Positions 53,401 to 62,777 are shown, counted from the first letter of the stretch. The stretch is DNA of 64,000 bases from Legionella sp. W10-070 (GCF_900640175.1 NZ_CAAAJC010000012.1:1-64000); one strand, 5' to 3'. Translations and numbers: made by a program. The notes: generated by a model from the letters alone, not told the origin.

Positions 53401-53987
53401 TTATCCCCATTCTCGATAGTAACTGGTTTTCCGATGATATTACTGAACGCTTCCATAAATTCCTGCAAGTAGCCTTTGGTGAGGAACAATATGGGGAAAA
53501 CCTGAGGTTTATAGAACAGAGCCTAAACATCAAAGAGAAACAAAACTATAGCATTAGAGACTATTTTTTAAATGAATTCTATACCGACCATGTGAAGCGG
53601 TATAAGAAACGCCCTATCTACTGGCTATTTTCAAGCCCCAATGGAAGTTTTAATGTATTAATTTACATGCACCGTTACCGTCCAGATACAGTCAGTGTGG
53701 TGTTGAATGACTATTTACGCGAATACCGCACCAAACTTATTGCACATAAAAAATATTTAGAAGCAGTAAGTATAAGTGCCAGCACCTCAAAAAACGAGAA
53801 GACAAAGGCATTTAAGGAGATTGATAAGACTAACAAGATCCTGAAAGAATTGGAAGAATATGAGCGCGACATTCTTTATCCACTTGCTGCTGAACAGTTA
53901 GAAATAGATCTTGATGACGGCGTGAAGGTTAACTATCCAAAGTTTGGTGCGGCTTTGAAGAAAATTAAGGGGTTAACGGATGAGTAA
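50460..53987 (+). CDS. pglX: BREX adenine-specific DNA methyltransferase PglX
   Basis: An 1175-residue methyltransferase with the AdoMet-binding CDPACGSGHMLTYAFDLL (near 288-305) and catalytic NPPY in VIANPPYMGG (near 462-471), flanked by the large target-recognition and C-terminal domains. PglX marks host DNA at a short asymmetric motif, allowing BREX to act on unmarked phage DNA. The start abuts the 26-codon ORF; the end overlaps pglZ by 8 bp. No disruption or phase-variable tract is seen. Confidence 0.95.
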   Translation: METAKLKKFAQLARRILREQVSAKLKFVLTKDSAARRESPEAIKKLEEAIDCYGKDQVIERVAYTWFNRFCALRFMDVNRYTRIGVVSPSKDQSQPEILAEAKMGHIDEEMVPDTIRKNIFALLQGSSPSRDPQGEAYRLLVVAVCNFFHHAMPFLFQRIDDYTELLMPDDLLSSNSILNYTREAMTSNDCNDVEVIGWLYQFYISEKKDEVFDGLKKNKKVTPENIPAATQLFTPHWIVRYLVENSLGRLWLLNRPDSKLVERMDYYIKSEQQETDFLKIDKPEDIKICDPACGSGHMLTYAFDLLYTIYEEEGYEPTEIPEKILTHNLFGIEIDERAGELAAFALTMKARAKQRRFFNKGIKPNICVLENLHFEEGELHDYMNFAGQELFTTPLLTTLNQFKESDNFGSLIRPDITDIKNILQNLKAKDLSSDWIYESTHKKILQALRQADYLSPKYHVVIANPPYMGGKGMNGRLSAWLKDNYADVKSDLFSAFIVRNTELTLTKGQLGFMTPFTWMFISSYEKLRSFLINQKTISSLVQLEYSGFDGATVPICAFTVENSHNLKYKGGYVRLSDFKGSANQGPKTIEAINNPDCGWFYRASGTDFKKIPASPINYWISNNIRDIFIKSTKIVGDIANPNQALVTGNTNFYIRKWSEVSKEKIGFGYNSREEAKYSQKKWFPYNKGGDFRNWYGNFEHIIDWENDGYKLQTTLHPNGDRLWAHNFVLESIFKEAIVWSKITSGKPCFRYSPDGFLFDDASGVCSFQADRKELILGLFCSKINYLIQSITNPTLNIQPANLRNVPLPEIIPNNIKRLVNKIILISKSDWDSYEISWNFTGIPILNRGYHQISLKTIYQKIRSHWWEMTLDMQKLEEENNSNFIEAYGLQNAVSPKVPLNEITLTCNPHYRYGNDKSEEELEALLLADTMRELVSYAVGCMLGRYALEKPGLILANQGETIEDYLKRVPSPIFPADEDNVIPILDSNWFSDDITERFHKFLQVAFGEEQYGENLRFIEQSLNIKEKQNYSIRDYFLNEFYTDHVKRYKKRPIYWLFSSPNGSFNVLIYMHRYRPDTVSVVLNDYLREYRTKLIAHKKYLEAVSISASTSKNEKTKAFKEIDKTNKILKELEEYERDILYPLAAEQLEIDLDDGVKVNYPKFGAALKKIKGLTDE

Positions 53988-56478
53988 CCGTATTGCTCTG
54001 ACATTAAGTAAATTATTTGAGCGCCATCGGATCGTTTTTTGGTATGACACCAAAAAAGAGTTGCGCGAGAACTTTGAGGCTATTCAGCTATCCGGTATTG
54101 AAAAATTGGAACTTAATAATAACCAGTATGGTATCAAATACAAAATTCTGCGTGAACAGCCGACACAAAAATTTCTACTCTACTATGAAGGACCTCAGCC
54201 TGATGATCTCAATAACTGGCTGCTTGACGTACAATTGGCTCAATGTGAATTCCGTACGGATCAAGTGGCTATCTGGCTATCCGAGTTGGGGCTTGGGTTT
54301 GAGTTCACTGAAGTTATTCAGCCCCATGTGGAATTCTTCCAGGCAGAAAAACGAAAGGATGCGCTCAAAAAATTACTGAAGGCCGATGATACGGCTGGAC
54401 AGATTCGTCTGAAAATGCTGGCAGTATGCACAGATAGTGAACCGCGTATCGATGCTGTGGCAGAAACTTTATTACAAGAGCTGGCAGAGAGGCATGACGA
54501 GAAGATTAAATTGGTTGGCAGATGCGGTCTAGAAAACTTTCTTTGGGAGCAGATGACTCGTTGTTATGGTTATACTTCGAACGAGCCGGGTATCCGTGAT
54601 TTTGTCATTGAACTTTTCAAATCATGCTACGCCATGGGTACAGACGGGCAGGTGAAACTGACTGGCGATGCTTTAGTTTTTCTTAAAAGATGGAAGGATA
54701 GCCGCCAATTTGAAGCTGGTTTTGAGGCATTATCAGAAGAATGTGCTGACGTACTTGGTATTGAACATAACTTAACCAACCAGGACTTTAGGGAGTTAAT
54801 AGACTTAGATTATTTCCGTCTGATCGATTTGAAAGTCATAAGCGATCTAGTCCGAGCAGTTGCATCACGAACTGTTTCTAGCGGTGATGTATCACTTTGG
54901 GTTCGTCAACGAAGACAAAGCCATTGGTACGGACAATACCAACATCTTTATGAAGCTATTGATTATGCTTCTAGGTTTATCCATGCTTTGGGTGAAGCTA
55001 ATCTAACGATGAATAGTCTTGCCGAGGGTGTGCAAAGATACAGTGATTGCTGGTATCAACTCGATCAGCTTTATCGTAAATTTACTTATCATGTACGCAT
55101 ATCGGGCCAATCTTCTTTGATGGCTACTCTGACTGAGCAGATTGAGAACTTTTACAGTAATAATTATCTATTTAAACTGGGTAATTGCTTCCAGACCTTT
55201 GTTGATGCGGCATCTAGGTGGGAAGCCGATCCAGTGAAGAATCAATCAGAATTTTTCGAGCAGTGGGTACGTCCATTCTTGCGCAAAGATACTAAGGTTT
55301 GTGTACTTATCTCGGATGCCATGCGTTATGAAATTGGCGATGAATTGTTGTCCCTCATTCGCCAGGAAGACCGTTATAGCGCTGAAATAAAACCGGCCCT
55401 ATCGATGCTCCCGAGCTACACTCAGCTCGGTATGGCGGCACTACTTCCGCACAAGAAGCTAGAGATTGCAGACAATGAAAGCGGAGCCGTGTTAGTTGAT
55501 GGATTAAGCTCACAAGGAACTATCAACCGCAAAAAGATCCTGGGACTTGTTCCAAATATACGCGCTACGGCCTGCAAAGCCGATGAGTTGATGGCCATGA
55601 AAAAAGATGATTGTCGAGCTTTAGTTCGTGATCATGATGTAATTTATGTTTATCATAACCGGATTGATGCTACAGGTGACAAACGGGAAACTGAAGAGCG
55701 TGTTTTCGAAGCAGTGGAAGAAACTTTGCAGGAATTAATTCGTTTGATTAAGAAACTTACTGGTGCCAATGCCACCAATTTGCTTGTGACAGCAGACCAT
55801 GGCTTTATTTATCAAAATCGCACTATTGATGAAAGCGATTTTTCAGGTATTGATGCGGCAGGAGATAAAATTCTGTATCGAGATCGGCGTTTTCTGCTTG
55901 GTAAGGGGCTGATTGAATCTTCCAGTTTACGCAAGTTCGCGCCCAAACAACTAAGCCTTTCAGGTGAGGTAGAGGTTCAAATTCCCAAATCGATTAACCG
56001 TCTTAGATTAAAAGGTTCCGGCAGTCGTTTTGTACATGGAGGAGCATCATTGCAGGAGGTGGTCATTCCTGTTCTTAAAATTCACAAAAAACGCCAGAGC
56101 GATGTAACTGCTATAGAGGTAGATATCCTGCGCGGGTCCAGCTCGGTAATCACATCCGGGCAGCTGGCGGTGACGATGTATCAAGCTGGACCTGTTACAG
56201 ATAAAGTCCAACCTCGTGTGCTAAGGGCTGGTATTTATACTGAAGCCGGCGAATTAATCTCTGATAGTCACGACCTGACTTTTGACCTGAGTTCGGATAA
56301 TCCTCGAGAGCGCGAGCTTCAAGTACGCTTTGTCTTGACCCGTATGGCTGATGAAGTAAACGGTCAGGAAGTCATTCTTCGATTAGAGGAAAAACATGCT
56401 GGAACTTCACATTACAAAGAATACAAGTCGCTCCGATATGTGATGCGACGATCATTTACCAGTGACTTTGACTTTTAG
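53980..56478 (+). CDS. pglZ: BREX protein PglZ, alkaline-phosphatase-superfamily
   Basis: An 832-residue protein. The central PglZ domain has VCVLISDAMRYEIGDELL near 440-457 (metal site) and LLVTADHGFIYQ near 600-611; the N-terminal third is helical, with the PglZ-A-type layout, and the C-terminus is beta-rich (VDILRGSSSVITSGQLAVT). PglZ is required for both methylation and defence in type I BREX. It starts inside the end of pglX, and brxL follows 14 bp later. Confidence 0.94.
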   Translation: MSNRIALTLSKLFERHRIVFWYDTKKELRENFEAIQLSGIEKLELNNNQYGIKYKILREQPTQKFLLYYEGPQPDDLNNWLLDVQLAQCEFRTDQVAIWLSELGLGFEFTEVIQPHVEFFQAEKRKDALKKLLKADDTAGQIRLKMLAVCTDSEPRIDAVAETLLQELAERHDEKIKLVGRCGLENFLWEQMTRCYGYTSNEPGIRDFVIELFKSCYAMGTDGQVKLTGDALVFLKRWKDSRQFEAGFEALSEECADVLGIEHNLTNQDFRELIDLDYFRLIDLKVISDLVRAVASRTVSSGDVSLWVRQRRQSHWYGQYQHLYEAIDYASRFIHALGEANLTMNSLAEGVQRYSDCWYQLDQLYRKFTYHVRISGQSSLMATLTEQIENFYSNNYLFKLGNCFQTFVDAASRWEADPVKNQSEFFEQWVRPFLRKDTKVCVLISDAMRYEIGDELLSLIRQEDRYSAEIKPALSMLPSYTQLGMAALLPHKKLEIADNESGAVLVDGLSSQGTINRKKILGLVPNIRATACKADELMAMKKDDCRALVRDHDVIYVYHNRIDATGDKRETEERVFEAVEETLQELIRLIKKLTGANATNLLVTADHGFIYQNRTIDESDFSGIDAAGDKILYRDRRFLLGKGLIESSSLRKFAPKQLSLSGEVEVQIPKSINRLRLKGSGSRFVHGGASLQEVVIPVLKIHKKRQSDVTAIEVDILRGSSSVITSGQLAVTMYQAGPVTDKVQPRVLRAGIYTEAGELISDSHDLTFDLSSDNPRERELQVRFVLTRMADEVNGQEVILRLEEKHAGTSHYKEYKSLRYVMRRSFTSDFDF

Positions 56479-56492
56479 AGGATAGACAACCG

Positions 56493-58556
56493 ATGAATGA
56501 ACTTGACCATAAAAGTAATTTCCATTTCCCAGGACTCGTTGTTCGCAAAGATCTTGTTAAAGCGGTGAAAGGTAATGCTATTGTCCCATCCTATGTGTTG
56601 GAATATCTTCTGGGACAATATTGTGCTACCAGTGATGAGCCAACTATCCAAACTGGTATTGAGACGGTTAAGGAAATTCTAAGAAAACATTATGTGCATC
56701 GTAATGAGTCTGGCTTGGTTCGTTCCAATATTAAAGAAAAAGGGCGTTACAAGGTTATCGATAAAATCAGTGTGTCTCTTAACGATAAGACTGATGCTTA
56801 TGAAGCGCAGTTTTCCAACCTTGGTATTAAGAAGGTGCTTGTCGACTCAGGCACTGTCAAGGCGCATCCAAAGTTATTGGTCAGTGGCGTGTGGTGTATT
56901 GCAGACATTGAGTACTTATTCACTGAGGACAAGAACGCTAGTCCTTGGATCTTATCTACTCTGAAACCTATTCAACTGTCTCATTTTGATTTTGATTTAT
57001 ATACTGATGCTCGCAAGCAGTTCTCAACTGATGAGTGGATAGATCTGCTAATTCAAAGTATCGGCTTTAATCCTGAAATGTTTGGAAAGCGCAGTAAGCT
57101 GACCCAATTGATTCGCCTTATTCCATTTTGTGAGCGCAACTACAACCTGATTGAGCTTGGTCCAAAGGGTACTGGTAAATCTCATATTTACTCAGAGTTT
57201 TCTCCTCACGGGATTCTAATTTCTGGTGGTGAAGTCACCGTTCCTAAATTGTTTGTCAATAATTCTACTGGAAAAATTGGCTTAGTCGGCTACTGGGATT
57301 GTGTTGCTTTTGATGAGTTTGCAGGAAAGCAGAAACGGGTGGACAAAGCCTTAGTTGATATCATGAAGAACTACATGGCCAATAAGTCTTTCTCTCGAGG
57401 TGTAGAAACTTTAGGCGCTGAGGCATCGATGGTCTTTGTAGGTAATACCCAGCATACAGTTCCTTATATGTTAAAACACTCAGATTTGTTTTGTGAGTTA
57501 CCAGATAAGTTCTATGACTCTGCATTTCTTGATCGAATACATTTTTATATCCCCGGCTGGGAAATTGATATTATTCGAGGTGAAATTTTTTCTAGTGATT
57601 ATGGTTTTGTAGTCGATTATTTGGCTGAGATTTTGCGCTCATTACGTAATCACGACTACTCTGATCGTTATAAAGAATATTTCTCTCTTTCCCCCGATAT
57701 TTCAACAAGGGATCGAGATGGAATTCATAAAACATTTTCTGGTTTGATGAAAATACTTTTTCCTCACGGTGAAGCTACTAAGGAAGAGATTGAGGAAATT
57801 TTAAAATTTGCAATTGAAGGCCGAAAACGCGTTAAAGATCAGCTGATGAGAATCGACACGACATACGGTAATGTTAGCTTTTACTATGCTGACATGGAAG
57901 GAAATAAGAAGTTCGTTAGTACACTCGAAGAGGAAGAATATCCTAGTTACTACAATAAAACTATTGATGAGGATGTTACTGAGGAAAGTCCATATATTGA
58001 ACAACCACCAGTTCCTTCAAAACCTTCGCCATCTGCCCTAAAAGCCCCCCTAGAACAGCATCTTATCATTAAGGAAAACCAAAAAGGTATATCTTTTGAT
58101 TCTCTGCTAGGAGCCTACATAAAGGGAGCATCGGCCATTACCGTTACAGACCCTTACATTCGTCTATTTTATCAGATTAAAAATTTCATGGAATTTTTAG
58201 AAACATTGGTCAAGCTTAAAGCCCAGGATGAGGAAATTTCTGTTCATTTAGTTACAACCGAAGATGATTTCAAAGGGGAACAACAAAAAGAACATTTTGA
58301 GAAGATACAAGAATCTGCCAGTTCAGTTGGCGTGATGTTCACCTGGGAGTTCGCGGATGCTGGCTCTATCCATGCTCGTCATATCGTTACTAATCATGGT
58401 TGGAAAATCTCCATGGATCGTGGTCTTGATATATTTCAGCACTATGAGATAAACGATGTTTTCACCTTTGCTAATAGGTTACAGCAATATCGTCCGTGCA
58501 AGGCATTCGAAGTGACATTTATTAAACATATATCAGAAAGGGCTGATAATAAATAA
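56493..58556 (+). CDS. brxL: BREX protein BrxL with MITD1-like C-terminal domain
   Basis: A 687-residue AAA+ protein: Walker A ELGPKGTGKSH near 220-230 and VAFDEFAGKQKRVDK near 270-284 as Walker B region, matching BrxL up to about residue 500. After a Pro/Ser linker (EQPPVPSKPSPSALK), residues about 530-685 do not look like a Lon S16 protease but closely follow the C-terminal phospholipase-D-like domain of MITD1: ITVTDPYIR, VHLVTTEDD, SIHARHIVTNHGWKI, DRGLDIFQ and RPC. This probably gives BrxL a membrane- or nucleic-acid-binding tail. Confidence 0.9.
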   Translation: MNELDHKSNFHFPGLVVRKDLVKAVKGNAIVPSYVLEYLLGQYCATSDEPTIQTGIETVKEILRKHYVHRNESGLVRSNIKEKGRYKVIDKISVSLNDKTDAYEAQFSNLGIKKVLVDSGTVKAHPKLLVSGVWCIADIEYLFTEDKNASPWILSTLKPIQLSHFDFDLYTDARKQFSTDEWIDLLIQSIGFNPEMFGKRSKLTQLIRLIPFCERNYNLIELGPKGTGKSHIYSEFSPHGILISGGEVTVPKLFVNNSTGKIGLVGYWDCVAFDEFAGKQKRVDKALVDIMKNYMANKSFSRGVETLGAEASMVFVGNTQHTVPYMLKHSDLFCELPDKFYDSAFLDRIHFYIPGWEIDIIRGEIFSSDYGFVVDYLAEILRSLRNHDYSDRYKEYFSLSPDISTRDRDGIHKTFSGLMKILFPHGEATKEEIEEILKFAIEGRKRVKDQLMRIDTTYGNVSFYYADMEGNKKFVSTLEEEEYPSYYNKTIDEDVTEESPYIEQPPVPSKPSPSALKAPLEQHLIIKENQKGISFDSLLGAYIKGASAITVTDPYIRLFYQIKNFMEFLETLVKLKAQDEEISVHLVTTEDDFKGEQQKEHFEKIQESASSVGVMFTWEFADAGSIHARHIVTNHGWKISMDRGLDIFQHYEINDVFTFANRLQQYRPCKAFEVTFIKHISERADNK

Positions 58557-58594
58557 TTAAGCTTACACTGAAGGCTCTGGTTGTCACATTAGCT

Positions 58595-60559
58595 TTATTT
58601 CACCATGTCTTGCCAAGCTTCTACAATCATAACCATAGCTAATGTATCCAGCTCGCAATATTGTAATAAAGCTCTTTTGAGTTCTTCTCGTTCAAAGTTA
58701 CTCATATGAGTGAACTGTAGTTTGGCATAAGCGATGGTTGCAGCTCCGCCTTCTTTTAAGTATTCATCATCAAACAATAAGTTAACTTCTTCTTCAGGTA
58801 ATTCCTTATTGATGGGGGCCAAAAGAGAGTAAGGATCTTTTATGCCCTCATCCTCAAACACAATCCAGCACTTTTGATTAAAATTTTTGCTTATTATGCC
58901 TTGTTTGCAGCCATAAATCGGTTGACTATATTTTTGTTGAAGGTATTTTGAGCGATTCAAAATAGCAGGAAGCACTTTCTTGATTGAATTTGATCCATTG
59001 GTTAATGGATCATAATAAAATCGCTTAACGAGCTCACATAAATCAACCATACACCGCTTACCAATCCATTTGTTACGGCTATCTGACGGAGATTTTGTAA
59101 TCGACTTAATAAACATCACCAGATCATCAAGATCTTCTGGAGGCTCTGGCAACTCGAGCAATTGCCCCAATATCATATTCAAATATGTGTTTTCATGATT
59201 GCTATAGCGAAAAATAGTTCCAGAGTCTTTTTCAAGTTCAGACTTTAGTGCGCGAATAAAATCAATTGAAGGGTCGATACCTGGAACAGTATTGAGGTAT
59301 TCACCAACGTGCGCCACATTGCCTTTCTCATCCATGATATGGTGGGAGAATTGAAAAGCTATGCCTTGATATGGATGAGCACCTTTTTTAAAGGGTATAG
59401 GTAACATTGCTGTTTCAAAATCAATAAAATGTAAGGGGTATACCCAGGATTGCATTTCATCGCTTAAGCCCTGTTTGTCTAACCAAACGGTATTATCGTT
59501 GTTTTTAGCTTTTTCAATTTGCAGCCATTGGCGTTGACTGGCAGATAAACCTGGCTTGCCATCATCTTTGGTGGGTAAATCATCTTCATCAAAATCCTGT
59601 AGTTTTATTAACCCTTTTTGTAGGCATTTTTCCCTGTCACGAAAATTCCATAAATCCAAAACAGTAGCATCGAGAAAATCATTATCGTTGTATCCAAGTG
59701 CCTCGCGCCAACATTCCTTAAAACCTGAACGGAGTCCCTTTGCTTCATCGCTAGGTAATGTTTTGAATTGACAAGCAGCGCATTCTTTTTTAGGGCGAGA
59801 TGGTGATTTTAATCCATTAAAATATTGTTGGCTGAACTCGTGGAAGCTATCAATAAAAGGCCGCCCAGAGGTATCATTTTCAGACCATATTTTTTCCGTT
59901 AAATGATCGACATTAATTTCTTTTAGCAGGCGAACCGATAGATCTTCAGAAGATAGTGGTTCTAAAATTTTAACCCTCAGTTTGCCGGATTTATCCTTGG
60001 TTAGAAAAAACTTGCGGTTCAAGCCATCGGTGGGGCAAATACTGTCTTTATCAACAAGCATTAGATAACTTGAAATACGGTAATTTGGGAAAGCATGCTG
60101 AAGAACCCATTTTTGAAAAGCAACATCGGCAATGTACGGCTTCCATTTTGCATTGATAGTTCCATCTTTCTTTACAATTGTTTGGATTTCCTCATTGCCA
60201 ATAGATTTAGCTTTGATTTCTATTAACTTCAAGTGGTTCTGATGTTTTATCAAAATGTCCGTGCGAATTAAGTATCTTTGGTGTAATACTTCTGCCTCGA
60301 ATAGGGTAATCGATTCTTTTGTCAGCAGTCGCTTTGTCGCATCTAAGCCTGATTCGCCATGACTGGTTTTAACAAATATACCTTCTGGGAAGTAACAGCG
60401 AGCAAGAGCTTCTACTTGATACCCACCTTCAGCCAACGCTTTTAGAAATGAATTTTCTGCCTGTTGGTTGGCATATTGGGGCTTATCTATATAATAGAGT
60501 TTGGTAGGGCACTCCAAGGCCAGTTTAAACTTAGATTTGGTAAGTTTGTTAGTCGACAC
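58595..60559 (-). CDS. DUF2779 nuclease-like protein (PD-(D/E)XK plus DEDD-type motifs)
   Basis: I use the GTG at 60559 (AAGGG upstream), because family members begin directly with the LTKSKFKLALECPTKLYY segment; a longer frame from 60622 adds a doubtful hydrophobic stretch. The 654-residue protein has RTDILI-KLIEIKAKS, a RecB/Cas4-like PD-(D/E)XK site, a C-A-A-C cluster with another Cys further on (possible Fe-S staple with the N-terminal Cys), and FIDFET plus YSNHENTYL in the C-terminal DUF2779 part, like a DnaQ-type exonuclease. It is convergent with brxL. Confidence 0.78.
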   Translation of the reverse strand: MSTNKLTKSKFKLALECPTKLYYIDKPQYANQQAENSFLKALAEGGYQVEALARCYFPEGIFVKTSHGESGLDATKRLLTKESITLFEAEVLHQRYLIRTDILIKHQNHLKLIEIKAKSIGNEEIQTIVKKDGTINAKWKPYIADVAFQKWVLQHAFPNYRISSYLMLVDKDSICPTDGLNRKFFLTKDKSGKLRVKILEPLSSEDLSVRLLKEINVDHLTEKIWSENDTSGRPFIDSFHEFSQQYFNGLKSPSRPKKECAACQFKTLPSDEAKGLRSGFKECWREALGYNDNDFLDATVLDLWNFRDREKCLQKGLIKLQDFDEDDLPTKDDGKPGLSASQRQWLQIEKAKNNDNTVWLDKQGLSDEMQSWVYPLHFIDFETAMLPIPFKKGAHPYQGIAFQFSHHIMDEKGNVAHVGEYLNTVPGIDPSIDFIRALKSELEKDSGTIFRYSNHENTYLNMILGQLLELPEPPEDLDDLVMFIKSITKSPSDSRNKWIGKRCMVDLCELVKRFYYDPLTNGSNSIKKVLPAILNRSKYLQQKYSQPIYGCKQGIISKNFNQKCWIVFEDEGIKDPYSLLAPINKELPEEEVNLLFDDEYLKEGGAATIAYAKLQFTHMSNFEREELKRALLQYCELDTLAMVMIVEAWQDMVK

Positions 60560-60703
60560 TTTTACCCTTTGCAAAATTGCATTCAATCTAAGTATAGCAA
60601 TTACAATTAAGCTGTGTGACACCAGTAACTAGCGGAAAGACCTGTGATTCAGTAGCTAATTTTCTGATGTTTTTTTGTGGTTAGTAAATGATGGGAATAT
60701 ACT

Positions 60704-61207
60704 ATGCTGTTAGAAATCGAAACTCAACGCACAATATTGCGCTTGATTAGTGAAGAAGATCTAAACCTTGTGGCTGAATTAAATTTAGATCCAGAAGTTA
60801 GAAAGTATTTTCCTGATGGAGTCCAATCGAAGGAGCAAACTAAGAAAAGAATTAAACAGTTCATAGGTTTTTATAAAGAACTTGGACTTCCTTGTTTTGT
60901 CATCTTTAATAAGGAATCTAATGAATTTATTGGACGCTGTGGTTTTGGTCCTATAGAGACTGGCGAAATTGAAGTTGGATATCTAATCGCAAGAAAATTT
61001 TGGGGCATGAATTATGCCTCAGAAGCTTTAAAAGGCCTGCTTAATTGGAGTAAAAAAAATATTAAAGCTGATTTTATTATTGCTTTTGCTCCCATAGAAC
61101 ACAAAGCCTCACACCGCGTGATGGAAAAGTGTGGAATGCATTACTATAAAGATGGGACTGGGCATGGTGTAGAATGTAAATTTTATCGAATTAAGAACAC
61201 TGATTAG
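60704..61207 (+). CDS. GNAT-family N-acetyltransferase (RimJ/RimL type)
   Basis: A 167-residue acetyltransferase. ETQRTILRLISEEDL at the start, IGRCGFGPIETGEIEVGYLIARKFWGMNYASEALKGLL (acetyl-CoA-binding loop RKFWGMNYA) in the middle and HKASHRVMEKCGMHYY near the end fit RimJ/RimL-type enzymes, which acetylate protein N-termini or small amines. It stands alone among cargo genes; target unknown. Confidence 0.9.
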   Translation: MLLEIETQRTILRLISEEDLNLVAELNLDPEVRKYFPDGVQSKEQTKKRIKQFIGFYKELGLPCFVIFNKESNEFIGRCGFGPIETGEIEVGYLIARKFWGMNYASEALKGLLNWSKKNIKADFIIAFAPIEHKASHRVMEKCGMHYYKDGTGHGVECKFYRIKNTD

Positions 61208-61274
61208 TGTCGTTGCATTAGCGGGTTGAATGCGCCAAATTATTGATTTGAATAAACCGATTTCGATAGACTAT

Positions 61275-61342
61275 GGCGGATACCGCCGGATACCGCCGGA
61301 TACCGCCGGATACCGCCGGATACCGCCGGATACCGCCGGATA
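61275..61342. repeat. Tandem 10-bp repeat, six copies
   Basis: Six exact copies of TACCGCCGGA (61281-61340) preceded by a partial unit GGCGGA. The unit is G+C-rich in an A+T-rich context, and its period is one helical turn. It lies between convergent gene ends, so it is likely a variable-number repeat with no coding role. Confidence 0.95.
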
Positions 61343-61353
61343 TTGATTGCTCG

Positions 61354-62760
61354 TTACTTATTGATCAATTGCCATTTTGTTGTTCTAGCTTTGCCAATGG
61401 AAGTGACTATCCCTTTGATTTTTAGAACATTTAAATTTTCACGAATGGTTCTTTCGGCAAGCAATGCAGGTAGTTGTAATCTAATTTCTTTTAATGAAAG
61501 AGTGTCAGCGGTCTTTAATACTTCAATAATTTCCAGTTGGCGCAATGATAAATTAGAAGTTTCTTGTAAAGAAATCCCCGTATTCATTACTTCCTTAAAG
61601 CTAAAAATAACCGAAAAACCATTAGAACTGTCAGTGAATTCAGGTTCGGGGGTATTATTTGCTCTACAGTATTCTATCATTCGCGTTGTGCCTGTTCCCC
61701 ATTTTTCTATCCAGCCTCTTTTATAGAATACGTTGGCAATCAATTCATTTCGTGGGTATGAGTTATGCGGGCCTTTGAGCTGATCCAGTTTGATAGCAGG
61801 GAGTAAACCGCCTGGATTCCATAGCTCTAATCGATCATCATAAATTGCAAAACTTGTTGTGGATGATCGAACATTATAATCTCTATGGCAAAAGGCGTTG
61901 ATTAATGCTTCTCTTAAAGCCAGTTGTGGTACGGCTGGTTCATCTACTCTCTGTAGCTTTCCGGGTACAAAATAGCTCGCAATGGGTAAGTGGCGGTTGG
62001 CGAAATGGTGGGCAAGCGTGATGAGTTGAAAAGCATTGCCTCTTTCCATTTGGTTATCAATAAAGCCTTCCAGTTTTGTACGTCCTCTAAAACGAGCCAT
62101 TTTAATTTCACATCGTGAAAAGATCTTTTCCGTGTTTTTTGCAAATAAAACTACTGCTGCATTGGTGAGTCGGCCATCTTTGATTAATTTAAAATTATCT
62201 AGGATTTGCTCAATACTATGTTCAATTGCCTCAGGGCTAATACGATTCTTGTTAATACCTTCTTTAACGGTGTTCATAATTTCTTGGTGATCAAGATCAT
62301 CTATTGCAAATTCATCCGTTAAATGTACTTCCCAGTCATGATTGAGATAATTTCGTTTAATAATCAATTGCTCATACTGATGTTGAGTCATTCTTGATGT
62401 GGTTGAGGCAACACGTTCAAAAGGGCGGCCATCATAAATATAGGGAACATGTTTTCCTTCAGGAATATCTAGAAGGATTATCTGCTTTTCATCATCTAAG
62501 GGGAGGTAATGAATACCAATAGATACATGTGGCTCGATTTTCCTGATTTCTTTGGCAATTTCTTGTTTCGTATTGTCTGATACATTTTGGCCAATGAATT
62601 CACCATTGTTTTTGACTCCAAATATGATAAATCCACCCTTTAAATTTAAAAACGCACATGCCGTTTCAAGAGCAGGTTTAAGCTGGCTGGTAGAGTTTTT
62701 GAATTCCAGATGATCTGATTCGCCTTGTTTTACAAGTTGCCTTAGTTGATCGATGTTCAC
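61354..62760 (-). CDS. AlbA_2 (Schlafen-like) ATP-binding transcriptional regulator
   Basis: A 468-residue protein: the AlbA_2 domain (GESDHLEFKNS near 12-22 and GGFIIFGVKNNGEFIG near 41-56), a HATPase_c_4-like domain (ALREALINAFCHRDYN near 282-297 and WIEKWGTGTTRMIEYC near 350-365) and a C-terminal winged helix (SLKEIRLQLPALLAERTIRENLNVLKIKGI segment). Such proteins are common on mobile elements and may regulate or defend. It begins 17 bp after the integrase stop on the same strand. Confidence 0.87.
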   Translation of the reverse strand: MNIDQLRQLVKQGESDHLEFKNSTSQLKPALETACAFLNLKGGFIIFGVKNNGEFIGQNVSDNTKQEIAKEIRKIEPHVSIGIHYLPLDDEKQIILLDIPEGKHVPYIYDGRPFERVASTTSRMTQHQYEQLIIKRNYLNHDWEVHLTDEFAIDDLDHQEIMNTVKEGINKNRISPEAIEHSIEQILDNFKLIKDGRLTNAAVVLFAKNTEKIFSRCEIKMARFRGRTKLEGFIDNQMERGNAFQLITLAHHFANRHLPIASYFVPGKLQRVDEPAVPQLALREALINAFCHRDYNVRSSTTSFAIYDDRLELWNPGGLLPAIKLDQLKGPHNSYPRNELIANVFYKRGWIEKWGTGTTRMIEYCRANNTPEPEFTDSSNGFSVIFSFKEVMNTGISLQETSNLSLRQLEIIEVLKTADTLSLKEIRLQLPALLAERTIRENLNVLKIKGIVTSIGKARTTKWQLINK

Positions 62761-62777
62761 GGAATCGTATCCTTTGA

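Noticed and set aside
58595-60559. Cas4 protein
   Set aside because: Cas4-like motifs are present, but the protein is much longer and no other CRISPR genes are nearby; DUF2779 fits better.
61275-61342. CRISPR array
   Set aside because: The repeats are 10 bp and contiguous with no spacers, and there are no cas genes nearby.
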